In this document: piece after piece, positions 42,026 through 51,381 of the stretch
Layout of the letters: the number at the start of each line of letters is the position of its first letter
How positions within the stretch are numbered: the stretch's first letter is position 1
Assembly: GCF_013184985.2 (NCBI RefSeq)
Contig: NZ_CP063418.1
Span: forward strand, 2,108,001 to 2,172,000
Reading direction: 5' to 3'
Source of the DNA: Actinomyces faecalis
GTDB taxonomy: Bacteria; Actinomycetota; Actinomycetes; Actinomycetales; Actinomycetaceae
DNA length: 64,000 nucleotides
Program-made: the position numbers and the translations under genes
The notes under the pieces: model-generated
Seen by the model: the letters and a program-made list of their open reading frames with translations, nothing else
What the model was told of the DNA's origin: nothing
Database searches by the model: none

Positions 42026-43591
42026 ATGGCGTCCGTGCCGACTCAGCCCTCGCCGTCCCGTATGCCGCGCCGCGCCCGCCGCACCGACGGCGAGCCCAGC
42101 CGCCCTCGTGGCTGGCACGCGCCACTGCCCCTGGGCGTCATCAGGCGCCGGGCCGCCCAGCCCCGGCCCGTCAACCCCGATCTCGTCTACTACCGCCCGG
42201 TCACCAAGGAGGACGGCTGGCTGCACCGGCTGACCCAGCGGTTCCAGGTCCGCGCCCGCGTCGAGCGGGCCGCGCGCTTCGCCCCGGCACGTCTGGCGGT
42301 CCTCGTCTTCGCCTTCATCGTCGTGGCAGTGACTGCCCTGCTGTGCCTGCCGATGTCGACGCCGGGCGACCAGCCGGCCGCCAGCTTCGTTGACGCGCTG
42401 TTCACCGCCACCTCAGCCGTGTGCGTGACCGGCCTGACGACCGTCGACACGGCGACGGCATGGTCCACGTTCGGCCAGGGCGTCATCATCATGGGCGCAG
42501 CCGTGGGCGGCCTGGGCATCATGACCATGGCGTCCTTGCTGTCCTTCGCCGTGTCACGCCACGTGGGGCTGACCCAGCGCATGCTCGCTGCCACCGAGAA
42601 CCAGTCGCGGCTGGGCGACGTCGCCTCCCTGCTGCGGGCCGTCATCTACACGGCACTGGGGGTCGAGGCCGTCCTCGCCGCGATCCTGCTGCCGCGCTTC
42701 CTGACCCTGGGGCTCGACCCGTGGCACTCACTGTGGTACGCGGTGTTCATGTCAGCCTCGATCTTCAACAACGCGGGCTTCGTCATCATGCCCGAGGGGC
42801 TGGCTCCCTACGCCTCGGACTGGTGGATGGGACTACCCATCATCCTGGGCACCTTCGTGGGCGCGATCGGCTTTCCCGTGATCCTCGACGTCGTCAGGCA
42901 CCGCCGTCGTCCTCGGCTGTGGACGCTGCACACCAAGCTGACGCTCACCACCTACCTGGCCCTCACCGCGCTCTCGTCAGTCACGATCGCAGCCTTTGAG
43001 TGGACCAACCCTAACACCTACGGACCGCTACCGGTGGGGGGCAAGCTACTGACCGCCCTGCTCAACGGCGTCAACGCTCGCTCCTCAGGCCTGTCCACGA
43101 TCCCACCAGAGCACATGCACGAGGCGACCTGGTTCCTCCAGGACACGCTCATGTTCATTGGCGGCGGCTCCGCCTCCACGGCCGGAGGCATCAAGGTCTC
43201 GACCTTCGCCGTCCTCCTGCTGGCGGTCGCTGCCGAGGCACGAGGAGACCAGGACATCGAGGCCTTCGGCCGGCGGATCACGCTGCCCACCGTCCGCCTC
43301 AGCGTGGCGGTGGCGCTGATCGGCTCAGCGGCGGTCGGGATCTCGACGCTGCTGCTGCTGCAGATCACCGACCTGTCCCTGGACCGCATCCTGTTTGAGG
43401 TCATCAGCGCCTTCGCCACCGTGGGCCTGTCCACCGGGATCACGCCGGTCCTGCCCGAGAGCGGGAAGTACGTCATCATCGTGCTCATGTTCGTCGGCCG
43501 GGTGGGCACCATGACAGCCGCCAGCGCCCTGGCCATGCGCGAGCGCCGCCGGGTCATCCGCATGCCAGCCGAGCGCCCGCTCATCGGCTAG
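42026..43591 (+). CDS. TrkH/KtrB-family potassium uptake membrane subunit
   Basis: 521 residues with eight or more membrane segments. The four pore-loop repeats are recognisable: TATSAVCVTGLTTVD, FNNAGFVIM, GSASTAGGIKVSTF and ATVGLSTGIT. An Arg-rich cytoplasmic N-terminus (about 80 residues) precedes the core. It forms the K+ channel gated by the adjacent TrkA-like ring. ATG 42026 with AAAGAGG upstream is chosen over an upstream start. Confidence 0.92.
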   Translation: MASVPTQPSPSRMPRRARRTDGEPSRPRGWHAPLPLGVIRRRAAQPRPVNPDLVYYRPVTKEDGWLHRLTQRFQVRARVERAARFAPARLAVLVFAFIVVAVTALLCLPMSTPGDQPAASFVDALFTATSAVCVTGLTTVDTATAWSTFGQGVIIMGAAVGGLGIMTMASLLSFAVSRHVGLTQRMLAATENQSRLGDVASLLRAVIYTALGVEAVLAAILLPRFLTLGLDPWHSLWYAVFMSASIFNNAGFVIMPEGLAPYASDWWMGLPIILGTFVGAIGFPVILDVVRHRRRPRLWTLHTKLTLTTYLALTALSSVTIAAFEWTNPNTYGPLPVGGKLLTALLNGVNARSSGLSTIPPEHMHEATWFLQDTLMFIGGGSASTAGGIKVSTFAVLLLAVAAEARGDQDIEAFGRRITLPTVRLSVAVALIGSAAVGISTLLLLQITDLSLDRILFEVISAFATVGLSTGITPVLPESGKYVIIVLMFVGRVGTMTAASALAMRERRRVIRMPAERPLIG

Positions 43592-43641
43592 GCCACCAGA
43601 CGGCTACGCTCTGACCACGACCGTCCACCCAAGGAGCACTG

Positions 43642-44310
43642 ATGGCGCCCTCCCTTGACCGCACTGACTCCACCCTGGTCATCGGCCTGGGGCGCTTCGG
43701 CTCGGCCGTGGCCGCGACACTGGACAGGCTGGGCCGCGAGGTCCTCGCCGTGGAGTCCAACCCCACGATCGTGCGCCAGTGGAGCGGCCGTATCCCCCTG
43801 GTCGAGGCGGACGCGACGGATATGGAGGCCCTGGAGCAGCTGGGCGCCACGGAGTTCGGGACCGCGGTGGTGGGCGTAGCCACCTCCCTGGAAGCCAGTG
43901 TCCTCATTACCGGCAACCTCGTGGACCTGCAGACCCCTCAGATCTGGGCCAAGGCGATCTCACGCGCCCACGGACGCATCCTGCGCCGTATCGGTGCGCA
44001 CCACGTCGTCTACCCCGAGTTCGACGCCGGGCAGCGCGCGGCCCACCTGGTGTCCGGACGGATGCTGGACTACATCGAGATGGAGAAGGGCGGCTTCACG
44101 ATCGTCAAGATGCGTCCTCCCACAGAGCTTCACGGCTTCACGATCGGCGAGTCCAAGGTCCGCTCACGCTACGGAGTCACCGTCTTCGGTCTCATGAGCC
44201 CTGGCGAACCCTTTGAGTACGCGACTCCAGACACTCTGGTCTCAGCCGAGGACGTGCTGGTGGTCGGCGGTGACGCCACGCTCCTGGAGCGGTTCGCCAA
44301 CCGCGCCTGA
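43642..44310 (+). CDS. TrkA/KtrA-family potassium uptake regulatory subunit
   Basis: 222 residues. The Rossmann motif LVIGLGRFGSAVAATL followed by VESNP defines an RCK_N domain (about 14-140), and an RCK_C domain (about 150-222) with TIGESKVRSRYGVTV follows. It binds nucleotides and controls the TrkH/KtrB pore. It lies 50 bp downstream of the pore gene, with AAGGAG before the ATG. Confidence 0.93.
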   Translation: MAPSLDRTDSTLVIGLGRFGSAVAATLDRLGREVLAVESNPTIVRQWSGRIPLVEADATDMEALEQLGATEFGTAVVGVATSLEASVLITGNLVDLQTPQIWAKAISRAHGRILRRIGAHHVVYPEFDAGQRAAHLVSGRMLDYIEMEKGGFTIVKMRPPTELHGFTIGESKVRSRYGVTVFGLMSPGEPFEYATPDTLVSAEDVLVVGGDATLLERFANRA

Positions 44311-44335
44311 GGAAGAACGGCTGCGTCTGGGCTCC

Positions 44336-44389
44336 GGTAGGCATGGGGGTGCGGCTCGCCCATGGGTGAGCCGCACCCCCATGCCTACC
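44336..44389. terminator. Bidirectional terminator between trkA and the GH10 operon
   Basis: A 22-bp perfect stem (44336-44357 with 44368-44389) has a 10-nt loop. It lies 25 nt past the trkA stop and 35 nt past the end of the minus-strand GH10 gene. Confidence 0.9.
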
Positions 44390-44424
44390 ACTGCGACAGC
44401 CCGGCCCTCACCAAGCCTCCCGTC

Positions 44425-45705
44425 TCACGCCAAACGGACAGAGATCCTCTCCTCCTGTCCCCGCGCCAGGTTGAGGTCCCCCTGCTTGTCACCGCTCCTC
44501 AGTCGATACCCGCCCCGGAACCCTTCAAGCCGTACGCAACCGTCGTCGTCTGTGCGAACGCGTGTCGGCGGGATCCACCACTCTCCCTTGATGAGCGCTC
44601 GCAGGGCCTCATAGCTGGGCTTCGCCGAGCCGTCACCACGGACCAGACCGACCGGAGCCCCGAGCCAGGAACCGTTGTCCGTATACCCCCAGTAGGTGAT
44701 GACCTCGACACTGGGGTGAGAGACCAACGTGGAGTAGTGACGGACGATCTCGTCCGCCTGCCGGGCCTCGCCCTCGGGTGTCGAGGGCCACTCAGGGACC
44801 TGGTAGTCGTTGAGGTCCTGAATGTGCCTGGGCATCAGGTGACCTGAGACCAAGGTGGACTCGGTGAAGTGGATGGGCAGGCCAAAACGGGAGAAGCGCT
44901 CAAGCACCTCTAGCGTCCGCTCCTCACCCCAGTAACCTTGATGCATATGTGACTGGAGCCCAAGAGCATCAATCTGGATGCCGGCCTGTAAGCACTCCTC
45001 AATCAGCTGCTCGTACTTCGGGGACATGTTGAAGTCATTGAGCACAAGCACAGCGCCGGGATTGGCTGCGCGCGCTGTCTCGAAGGCCAGCCGGACTGTC
45101 TCCACCCTTCCTAGCCTCTGAGCCAGAGGGGTGATGGCGTTGTCCTCGGCAGTGAAGACCGGCATGATGACTGCTTCGTTGATCGCGTCCCACATATCGA
45201 TCAAGCCGCGAAAGTCCGAGACCTCTCGAGTAATACGCCCGCGGAGCAGCCGCTCAGTCTCCGCACTATCCCGCCCAAGAAGCCACCGCGGTGCGACGGT
45301 GTGCCACGCAAGCGGGTGTCCCTTGAGCTGCGCGCCACGTTCTCGTACCCACTGAGCTGTGCGCCGCAGCCGCTCGGTATCTGGGCGTCCCTCCTCCTGC
45401 TCGAAGGATCCCCAGTAAAAGGGCAGCGTGGCAAAGTTGAACAGATCGAAGAATCCGTCTACCAGGCGGCTAGCGAGCGCAGGTTCGGCACCACCGAAGA
45501 ACGATCCTTTGTGGTCGCTCTCGCCATTCGCCACGCTGACGAAGTCAAACGCGATGTTACCGAAGCCGATCTCATGGCCTGTCTGCTCGATGACGACATC
45601 TGTCAGGGCAAGAGGCTTGCCAGCGCCGTCGACGACTCTCAGGGTCCTGGACTCAGTCCGGTGGGAATACTGGTCGTGACAGGGACAGCAGACTGTGTCC
45701 ACCAC
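44425..45705 (-). CDS. GH10-type endo-1,4-beta-xylanase-like hydrolase, apparently intracellular
   Basis: 426 residues. The TIM-barrel shows the GH10 acid/base in WDAINEA (Glu177) and nucleophile in FTEST (Glu282), plus KGHPLAWH and the C-terminal YWGYTDNGSWLG. The N-terminal 55 residues form a small domain with CCPCH cysteines. No signal peptide is seen, so it probably acts on imported oligosaccharides. GTG 45705 has AAAGG seven bases upstream; the next codon is also GTG. Last gene of a seven-gene operon. Confidence 0.82.
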   Translation of the reverse strand: MVDTVCCPCHDQYSHRTESRTLRVVDGAGKPLALTDVVIEQTGHEIGFGNIAFDFVSVANGESDHKGSFFGGAEPALASRLVDGFFDLFNFATLPFYWGSFEQEEGRPDTERLRRTAQWVRERGAQLKGHPLAWHTVAPRWLLGRDSAETERLLRGRITREVSDFRGLIDMWDAINEAVIMPVFTAEDNAITPLAQRLGRVETVRLAFETARAANPGAVLVLNDFNMSPKYEQLIEECLQAGIQIDALGLQSHMHQGYWGEERTLEVLERFSRFGLPIHFTESTLVSGHLMPRHIQDLNDYQVPEWPSTPEGEARQADEIVRHYSTLVSHPSVEVITYWGYTDNGSWLGAPVGLVRGDGSAKPSYEALRALIKGEWWIPPTRVRTDDDGCVRLEGFRGGYRLRSGDKQGDLNLARGQEERISVRLA

Positions 45706-45754
45706 GCACCTACCTTTCTCTCTCGGTCTCATTCAGTCTGATCGGCTCTCGCCC

Positions 45755-46498
45755 TCAGACCTGGCTCATACCGCCGTCCACGACTAGCTCGGCCCCGGCG
45801 ACGTAGCTCGACTCGTGACTGGCTAGGAAGAGGACAGCCGCCGCAGTCTCATCGATACTGGCGATGTGCCCCACCGGGATCATCTGCTCAATGCGCTCGA
45901 CCGCGGCCTGACCTCCGACAAAGGAGGCAAATCCCTCTGACAAGGTGGGACCCGGGCTGATGGCATTGACCCGGATCCCGCGTGATCTCAGGTCCGAGGT
46001 AAAAGACCGGGCTAGCGAACGAACGGCAGCCTTCGAGGCGTTGTATACAGAGTGACCAGGATCCCCGTTCGCTCCGGAGATCGAGGACACGAGAACGACG
46101 CGCGCACCGTCGGCCATGTGGGGCAGCGCCTTGCGGACCGTGAAGTAGGCGCTCTTCACGTTCAGGTTCATCACGCGGTCATAGGTCTCCTCATCCATCT
46201 GATCGACTGCCCGGTCGCCTCCGCCTCCAGCATTGGCCACAACAATGTCCAGCGGGTGCCCCAAGGACGAGATATAACCCGTCAGACGGTCCAGGTCTTC
46301 CATACATGACATATCACCCTGGAACGTCAGACAGGCCGGTCCTAGACGGTCAGCAGCGTCCTGGAGCCTGTCCCTCCGCCTTCCTGTCACGACGACCTGA
46401 GCCCCCTCAGACACGAAACGTCGGGCGACGCCAAGCCCAATACCAGCGGTTGCCCCAGTCACCAGCGCAAGCTGGCCCTCGAGCGCAAGTCTCTCCAC
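45755..46498 (-). CDS. Short-chain dehydrogenase/reductase
   Basis: 247 residues. The NAD(P) motif TGATAGIG, NAGG, catalytic Ser in SSISG and YNASK (Tyr/Lys) define a classical SDR. It probably oxidises or reduces a sugar-derived alcohol or ketone from the same locus. GTG 46498 has AGGAG nine bases upstream. An open frame continues 17 codons upstream without family features. Confidence 0.85.
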   Translation of the reverse strand: MERLALEGQLALVTGATAGIGLGVARRFVSEGAQVVVTGRRRDRLQDAADRLGPACLTFQGDMSCMEDLDRLTGYISSLGHPLDIVVANAGGGGDRAVDQMDEETYDRVMNLNVKSAYFTVRKALPHMADGARVVLVSSISGANGDPGHSVYNASKAAVRSLARSFTSDLRSRGIRVNAISPGPTLSEGFASFVGGQAAVERIEQMIPVGHIASIDETAAAVLFLASHESSYVAGAELVVDGGMSQV

Positions 46499-46582
46499 GG
46501 TTCTCTTCTCCTGCCTCAACAGATTCCGGTACCACGAGGAGCGGCGCACACAGGAACGGCTGCGCTCCTCCCCCAGATGACC

Positions 46583-46954
46583 TCAGCCTCGTTCACCGCG
46601 CGCCCCTGGGTACCAGTCCTCAAGCTGGTTCTCCGTTACCGCGATAAAGACATCGTCTGGGCGTACTCCTGCAGCCTCCAGATGGCGTGCAACAGCTTCG
46701 TACATCGCACGTTTCTGATCGACCCCGTACATCCTCACCATCAGGACCCGTACGTACACGACGTCCCGGCGTTCTCCTCCAAGGTAGGTCGGGTGAGCGA
46801 CGAGCCGATCGGCCGGCAGCGTGTGGATGACCTGGAAGCGATCCTCTCGGTCCATCCCCAGGCCTTCGACGAGCCCTTCGTGAACAGCGTCCGCATACTT
46901 CTTGACCGTCGTGTCAGGGAGGTCTTGCGAGACCTCAATCGTGACCAGTGGCAT
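46583..46954 (-). CDS. Tautomerase-superfamily protein
   Basis: 123 residues starting MPLVTIEVSQDLPD; after Met removal Pro would be the catalytic base, as in 4-oxalocrotonate tautomerase. The length suggests two beta-alpha-beta units, as in larger superfamily members. Its start overlaps the upstream oxidoreductase stop by one base (TGATG). It may interconvert keto and enol forms of a sugar-derived intermediate; the substrate is unknown. Confidence 0.78.
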   Translation of the reverse strand: MPLVTIEVSQDLPDTTVKKYADAVHEGLVEGLGMDREDRFQVIHTLPADRLVAHPTYLGGERRDVVYVRVLMVRMYGVDQKRAMYEAVARHLEAAGVRPDDVFIAVTENQLEDWYPGARGERG

Positions 46955-48036
46955 CAGGCCCATACCTCCTCGGATGCCCGGACCGCACGTCCAGAGCGAA
47001 TCGACTCCTCCATGACAAGAGACAGGTAATGGTCCTGGCAGGCGTACCGCAGCGGGTAGGGGTCCGGCCCCTCGCCACGGGCCCATTGCCCTGTCATCTC
47101 AAGGAACGAGGCGACAGCGATGTCGTCCTCAGACAGGCGTGTCCCGCGCCAGGGATTGCGGTATACCACCTGCCCGTTGAAGGAGACGGTGTCCAGCTCG
47201 TTTCCTTCAAGGTTCATGTCGATACCAAGTCGGCGATAGGACAGTGCCGACCGTACGACATCCTCGCCGGCCAGGTACGTGACTGAGTCGTCAACGATCT
47301 CCCCCTTGTCACCACGGACCACAAGACGACGCGCCAGCAGAGGGTTCCACCACTGATTATCGACAAAGACGTACAACCCTCCCCGGCCGTCTCCAAAGTC
47401 CAGCGTCGCAATCGTTGTGCTCATGTCCTTCGACGGCGCCGAGGCCCGCCAGCCCGTGAAGCTCAGCGGATCCACCAGCGGGGCTGTGAGGCGGGAAGCA
47501 GTCACCTCAGCTTCCTCGGTACCCGTTCCTAGGAACGTCCTCATCATTGACACGGCGTGATACATGTGCGTCGAGGCCACCTCAACGAAGGCCGGCCGAC
47601 CGATAACGCCACGACGAATCACCTCAGCCCGCGAGGCGTGGCCAGGCATCAACATGTACTGCTCTGCCACCTGGACCAGCCCTGTGGAGCCAACGGCATG
47701 CCACAGGCGCCTGAGCCCATCGAGATCTGGTGCCGGTGGTGTCTCGGCCAGGACCTTGACACCACGAGCGACGAGATCCTCGACGACCTGCGGCATCGCA
47801 GGCCATGAGACGCAGGCGATGACATAGTCGGGGTATGTGGCCAGGAGGTCCTCAACAGTATCGACTACAGGGACAGCCGATTGTCTGCGCAGCTCCTCAC
47901 GAGCCTGCGGGCGCCGAGCAAGTGCGGCAGTACACTCCAGGCGATCCGGAGCAGCCTGCGCCATCCTGATATGGAACTGGGCGCGCCACCCAGCGCCAAT
48001 CACGGCAAAGCGGGCAGGACGATCATGACGACTCAT
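46954..48036 (-). CDS. Gfo/Idh/MocA-family oxidoreductase
   Basis: 360 residues. The N-terminal Rossmann region has FAVIGAGWRAQFHIRM and VLAETPPAPD, where EKP of the classic motif is replaced by ETP. The C-terminal part is the alpha/beta dimerisation fold. It probably oxidises a sugar or inositol-like substrate with NAD(P). ATG 48036 lies seven bases after AAGGA. With the SDR and tautomerase it suggests a non-phosphorylating oxidative step. Confidence 0.8.
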   Translation of the reverse strand: MSRHDRPARFAVIGAGWRAQFHIRMAQAAPDRLECTAALARRPQAREELRRQSAVPVVDTVEDLLATYPDYVIACVSWPAMPQVVEDLVARGVKVLAETPPAPDLDGLRRLWHAVGSTGLVQVAEQYMLMPGHASRAEVIRRGVIGRPAFVEVASTHMYHAVSMMRTFLGTGTEEAEVTASRLTAPLVDPLSFTGWRASAPSKDMSTTIATLDFGDGRGGLYVFVDNQWWNPLLARRLVVRGDKGEIVDDSVTYLAGEDVVRSALSYRRLGIDMNLEGNELDTVSFNGQVVYRNPWRGTRLSEDDIAVASFLEMTGQWARGEGPDPYPLRYACQDHYLSLVMEESIRSGRAVRASEEVWA

Positions 48037-48096
48037 CACTCACTCATTCCTTAAGATCAATATTGACGACATAAACAAGGTGTAATACTTCTGCGC

Positions 48097-48885
48097 TCAC
48101 TTCAACGCACCTGCAGCCATTCCACGCTCGAAGTACTTCTGTGCGGACAGGTAGGCGACGACGGCCGGCACAGCCGTAATAACCGCAGCGGCAAGCACTC
48201 CCGTCTGGTCATTGGTGTACTGACTCGTAAAGAAAGAAGGGAGCAGCGTCACGACCTGCTTGCTCGGGTCGTTGAGCATCAGCATCGGCAGCAGGTAGGA
48301 GTTCCAGGAGCTGATGAACGTGAGCACGATGATGGTCGCAGCGATCGGCCGCGTCAGCGGAAGCACGATGTGCCAGAAGACCTGAGTGATTCTCGCGCCG
48401 TCGACTCGCCCGGCCTCAAGAAGCTGGCTGGGTATCCCATCGACGAAATTTCGCGCCAGCATGACCGCGAACGGTGTCTGCAAGGCCGCTAGCGGAAGAA
48501 TGACTGCGATATAGGAGTTGTACAGGTCGAAGCGCGAGGCCATGACGAACAGCGGCGTCAGCAGTACGGCCTCCGGCATCGTCAACGCCGCGATCAAGGC
48601 CCAGAACCAGATTTCCTTGCCGGCGAATCGAAGCTTAGAGAACCCAAAAGCCGCCAGCATCGTCGCCAGGTACACGATGACGACCACGCTGACCGCGATG
48701 ATCGCACTGTTACGGAAATAGGTTCCGACCACCCCGGTGTCAAAGACCTTCCCATAGTTCCCGAGACCGCGTCCCGCAAAAGATCCCCGCACCATCGCGA
48801 CAAGGGGAAGCAGATAGGGCAGCGCAAGTACTGTCGCGATAACCTGAAGGAGCACACGCGTTCGTCGGTGTCTCAGATCAAACAT
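48097..48885 (-). CDS. Carbohydrate ABC transporter permease (MalG type)
   Basis: 262 residues with six hydrophobic segments. The EAA loop LLEAGRVDGARITQVFWHIVLPLTRP contacts the ATPase. It pairs with the permease encoded one base upstream. No ATPase gene is present, so a shared MsmK-type ATPase encoded elsewhere is likely. Confidence 0.9.
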   Translation of the reverse strand: MFDLRHRRTRVLLQVIATVLALPYLLPLVAMVRGSFAGRGLGNYGKVFDTGVVGTYFRNSAIIAVSVVVIVYLATMLAAFGFSKLRFAGKEIWFWALIAALTMPEAVLLTPLFVMASRFDLYNSYIAVILPLAALQTPFAVMLARNFVDGIPSQLLEAGRVDGARITQVFWHIVLPLTRPIAATIIVLTFISSWNSYLLPMLMLNDPSKQVVTLLPSFFTSQYTNDQTGVLAAAVITAVPAVVAYLSAQKYFERGMAAGALK

Positions 48886-48886
48886 C

Positions 48887-49801
48887 TCACGCCACCTCCC
48901 TGCGACTGCGCACCGTGCTCAGCACGCCGCCCGTGATCGCAAGCACCAAGAGAATGACCGCCAGCGCGGCCGCGTACCCGAAGTGTTTCTGCTGGACCAT
49001 CATCTGGTAGATATATGTTCCAAGAAATTCGGTCCCGTGGTTGGGGCCACCCTTGGTGACCAGATAGGGAACATCAAAGGTCTTAAGCGCCCCGACCATC
49101 CCGAGAATAGCGAGCGCCCCCGTCGTCCCCTTGCACATAGGCCACACGATCGACCACAGAGTGCGGATTCCGCCGGCGCCATCAATACGAGCAGCCTCCA
49201 GAACCTCAGAGTCAATCTGGCTCATCGCCGCGTAGTAGAGGATGAATGTCATTCCCGTCCACTGCCAGACCGTCACGAGCATCACCACCCCCATTGCGGT
49301 CGATGATGACGCCAGCCAGGGACGCGTCAGGACGTCCAGTCCCACAGTGCTGAGAGCCGCGTTAAGGTAGCCGTCCGCGTCAAATATCTGACGAAAGACC
49401 GGCGCCATGGTTGCCGGAGCCAAGATCGTAGGCGTGAAGACGACGAGCTTGTAGATATTCGTCAGCCGGATCCTGGAGTGGAGAAGTGCCGCCATCGTGA
49501 ACCCAAGGAATGTCTGGACCACGAAAGTAGTGACAAAAAAGTATAGGGTGTGCCACAGCGCCCCCCAGAAGACTCCGTCACCGACCATCTTCTGATAGTT
49601 CTCCGGACCAACGAAATCGGGCGCCGAGAGAATAAATCCGTTCCAGTCCAGGGTTGAGACGTAGCCGGTATACCCGATCGCGAAATAGATCAGGCCGAGT
49701 ACAAGCACTACTGCAGGCAGCACCCATGGCAAGCCCCAGGTCTGAAGCGATCGTGCACGCGGCGGCGCTGGAGCCGCCCGCCTTGGCCGCCTACCATCCA
49801 C
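48887..49801 (-). CDS. Carbohydrate ABC transporter permease (MalF type)
   Basis: 304 residues with six hydrophobic segments and the EAA loop VLEAARIDGAGGIRTLWSIVWP. GTG start (49801) with AGGAGGT about nine bases upstream. It forms the channel with the MalG-type subunit and receives sugar from the lipoprotein encoded upstream. Confidence 0.9.
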   Translation of the reverse strand: MDGRRPRRAAPAPPRARSLQTWGLPWVLPAVVLVLGLIYFAIGYTGYVSTLDWNGFILSAPDFVGPENYQKMVGDGVFWGALWHTLYFFVTTFVVQTFLGFTMAALLHSRIRLTNIYKLVVFTPTILAPATMAPVFRQIFDADGYLNAALSTVGLDVLTRPWLASSSTAMGVVMLVTVWQWTGMTFILYYAAMSQIDSEVLEAARIDGAGGIRTLWSIVWPMCKGTTGALAILGMVGALKTFDVPYLVTKGGPNHGTEFLGTYIYQMMVQQKHFGYAAALAVILLVLAITGGVLSTVRSRREVA

Positions 49802-49872
49802 GCTCAGGCACCTCCTCCGAAGTCTCGTCGACGCTGCTCAGGCAGTCCCGACACCCCAGCTCTCGGCTCCTG

Positions 49873-51246
49873 TCACCCCTGTGCATCGACAACCGCCTGA
49901 AGCGATGACAGCAGCTCCTCGGCGTCCATCTCTCCCGCGACCAGCCCGATCAGACCGTCCTTGTAGGTGCTGTTGAGGTCCGAGCTGACATCAGCAAAAC
50001 GCGTCGAGGTCGCCCTCGCCACCTTGGCGGTGTAGTCCTGCAGCGGCTGCCTCTGCACCTCAGGATTAACGAGGTCAATCGCTTCCCAGTCAGGAGAGAT
50101 CCCCGACAGCGCTGGCACGTCATTAAGAGTGTCCGCGACCGCCTGCTGCCCCTGCTCACTCGTCGCCAACCACGTGGCGAACGTTGTCGCGGCCGCCTGC
50201 TGGTCAGACATACCCGAGACGGCCACCCCGTAGTCAGCGTCGCCGAAGTAGTGGCCTACCTCTCCGGTCCCAGCAACGTCAGGGAAGTCGATAGGCAGCA
50301 TCGTGAACGGCTCCGGGTGAGAGACTCCAGCGGCTTCCATAGCAGCCACCATCGAGTCCTTGACCGCGTACTGGGTGTACCAGGACCCCATCATGATCAT
50401 GGCGTACTTGCCCGCCATGAATGCGTTATTGGCATCCGGGTACTGCTGCAGACCGATCGCTCCTTCCTGCATGATTCCCTCATCGAACAGCTGCCTCCAG
50501 ATATCGAGCCCCTGCTTAAAGATCGGGTCCGTAAAGGGAATCTCTCCCTTCGCCGCAGCCATGTACGAGCCAGGCCGGATGTTCTCCATGATCGCCTCAT
50601 AGGTGTCCATGTCGAACGCGTGCTGCCCGGCCCCCTGCACGAAGCCGCCCACACCATGGGACTCGAACTTGGCACATACCGCCTTCCACTCCTCGAAAGT
50701 CGTGGGGTGCGAGAGACCATACCGATCAAAGAGGTCCTGATTCACCCACAGGCCGCCTGAGTAGACAGCCCCTGCCGACAGACCCACAAGCTTCTCGCCG
50801 ACGGTCAAGCCATTGACCCCGATCTGCGCAAGCTGGCTCCTCCAGTCCTCACCCAGCGCCTGCGTCACGGCACTCGTCAGGTCAATAGCCCCGCCCTCAT
50901 ACACCTGGACGCCACCGTTTGCTGACCCGGGAGCCACGTTAAAGACATCAGGCCCGTCCTTCGAAGTAATGGCAGGGCTTAGCACAGAGTCGTAGGAGTC
51001 AATGGGCTTGGACACGAACTCGACGTGAATCTCGGGGTACTCCCTGTTGAACTCCGCAATGAGCTTGGCCGCATTGGCAGCATCCGGGGTCCACCCCCAC
51101 CAGGTGATGTCCCCACTCGTCGCTGTCCCCTTCTGCTCCCGTGAGGAGTCACCACATGCAGACAGTCCGACCGCTGCAGCGGAAGCGAGCGCAATCATCC
51201 CCAGACTACGCCGACTCACAAGAAACTTTCTCGCGATAGCATTCAT
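49873..51246 (-). CDS. Extracellular sugar-binding lipoprotein (ABC transporter)
   Basis: 457 residues. The signal peptide ends in a lipobox (GLSAC, Cys about 31). TSGDITWWGWTPDAANAAKLI starts a family 1 solute-binding fold. It captures a carbohydrate for the two permeases that follow. ATG 51246 with GGAGAG seven bases upstream is chosen. First gene of the operon; a GAAACTTTC palindrome lies within its first codons. Confidence 0.9.
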   Translation of the reverse strand: MNAIARKFLVSRRSLGMIALASAAAVGLSACGDSSREQKGTATSGDITWWGWTPDAANAAKLIAEFNREYPEIHVEFVSKPIDSYDSVLSPAITSKDGPDVFNVAPGSANGGVQVYEGGAIDLTSAVTQALGEDWRSQLAQIGVNGLTVGEKLVGLSAGAVYSGGLWVNQDLFDRYGLSHPTTFEEWKAVCAKFESHGVGGFVQGAGQHAFDMDTYEAIMENIRPGSYMAAAKGEIPFTDPIFKQGLDIWRQLFDEGIMQEGAIGLQQYPDANNAFMAGKYAMIMMGSWYTQYAVKDSMVAAMEAAGVSHPEPFTMLPIDFPDVAGTGEVGHYFGDADYGVAVSGMSDQQAAATTFATWLATSEQGQQAVADTLNDVPALSGISPDWEAIDLVNPEVQRQPLQDYTAKVARATSTRFADVSSDLNSTYKDGLIGLVAGEMDAEELLSSLQAVVDAQG

Positions 51247-51368
51247 CGTCAACTCTCCAATCCCGCTACCCCATGCGGAGGAACGTCCTTGTCCGTGATT
51301 GGTATGTACGAAAGTTTCTATTTTCTTTCGCACGGCTATAAAGTAGTTCCTGTCACAGAACCTGTCAA
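51222..51368 (-). promoter_or_regulatory. Promoter and operators of the GH10/sugar ABC operon and divergent lacI
   Basis: On the minus strand TTGACA (51363-51368), a 17-bp spacer and TACTTT (51340-51345) form a near-ideal promoter. Just downstream lies CGAAAG-N10-CTTTCG (51309-51330), which contains GAAAGTTTC (51310-51318). A second palindrome, GAAACTTTC (51222-51230), lies inside the first coding codons. GAAANTTTC palindromes are typical targets of actinobacterial xylan/xylose LacI-type repressors, fitting the divergent regulator. Confidence 0.7.
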
Positions 51369-51381
51369 GAGCGGAGGGACC

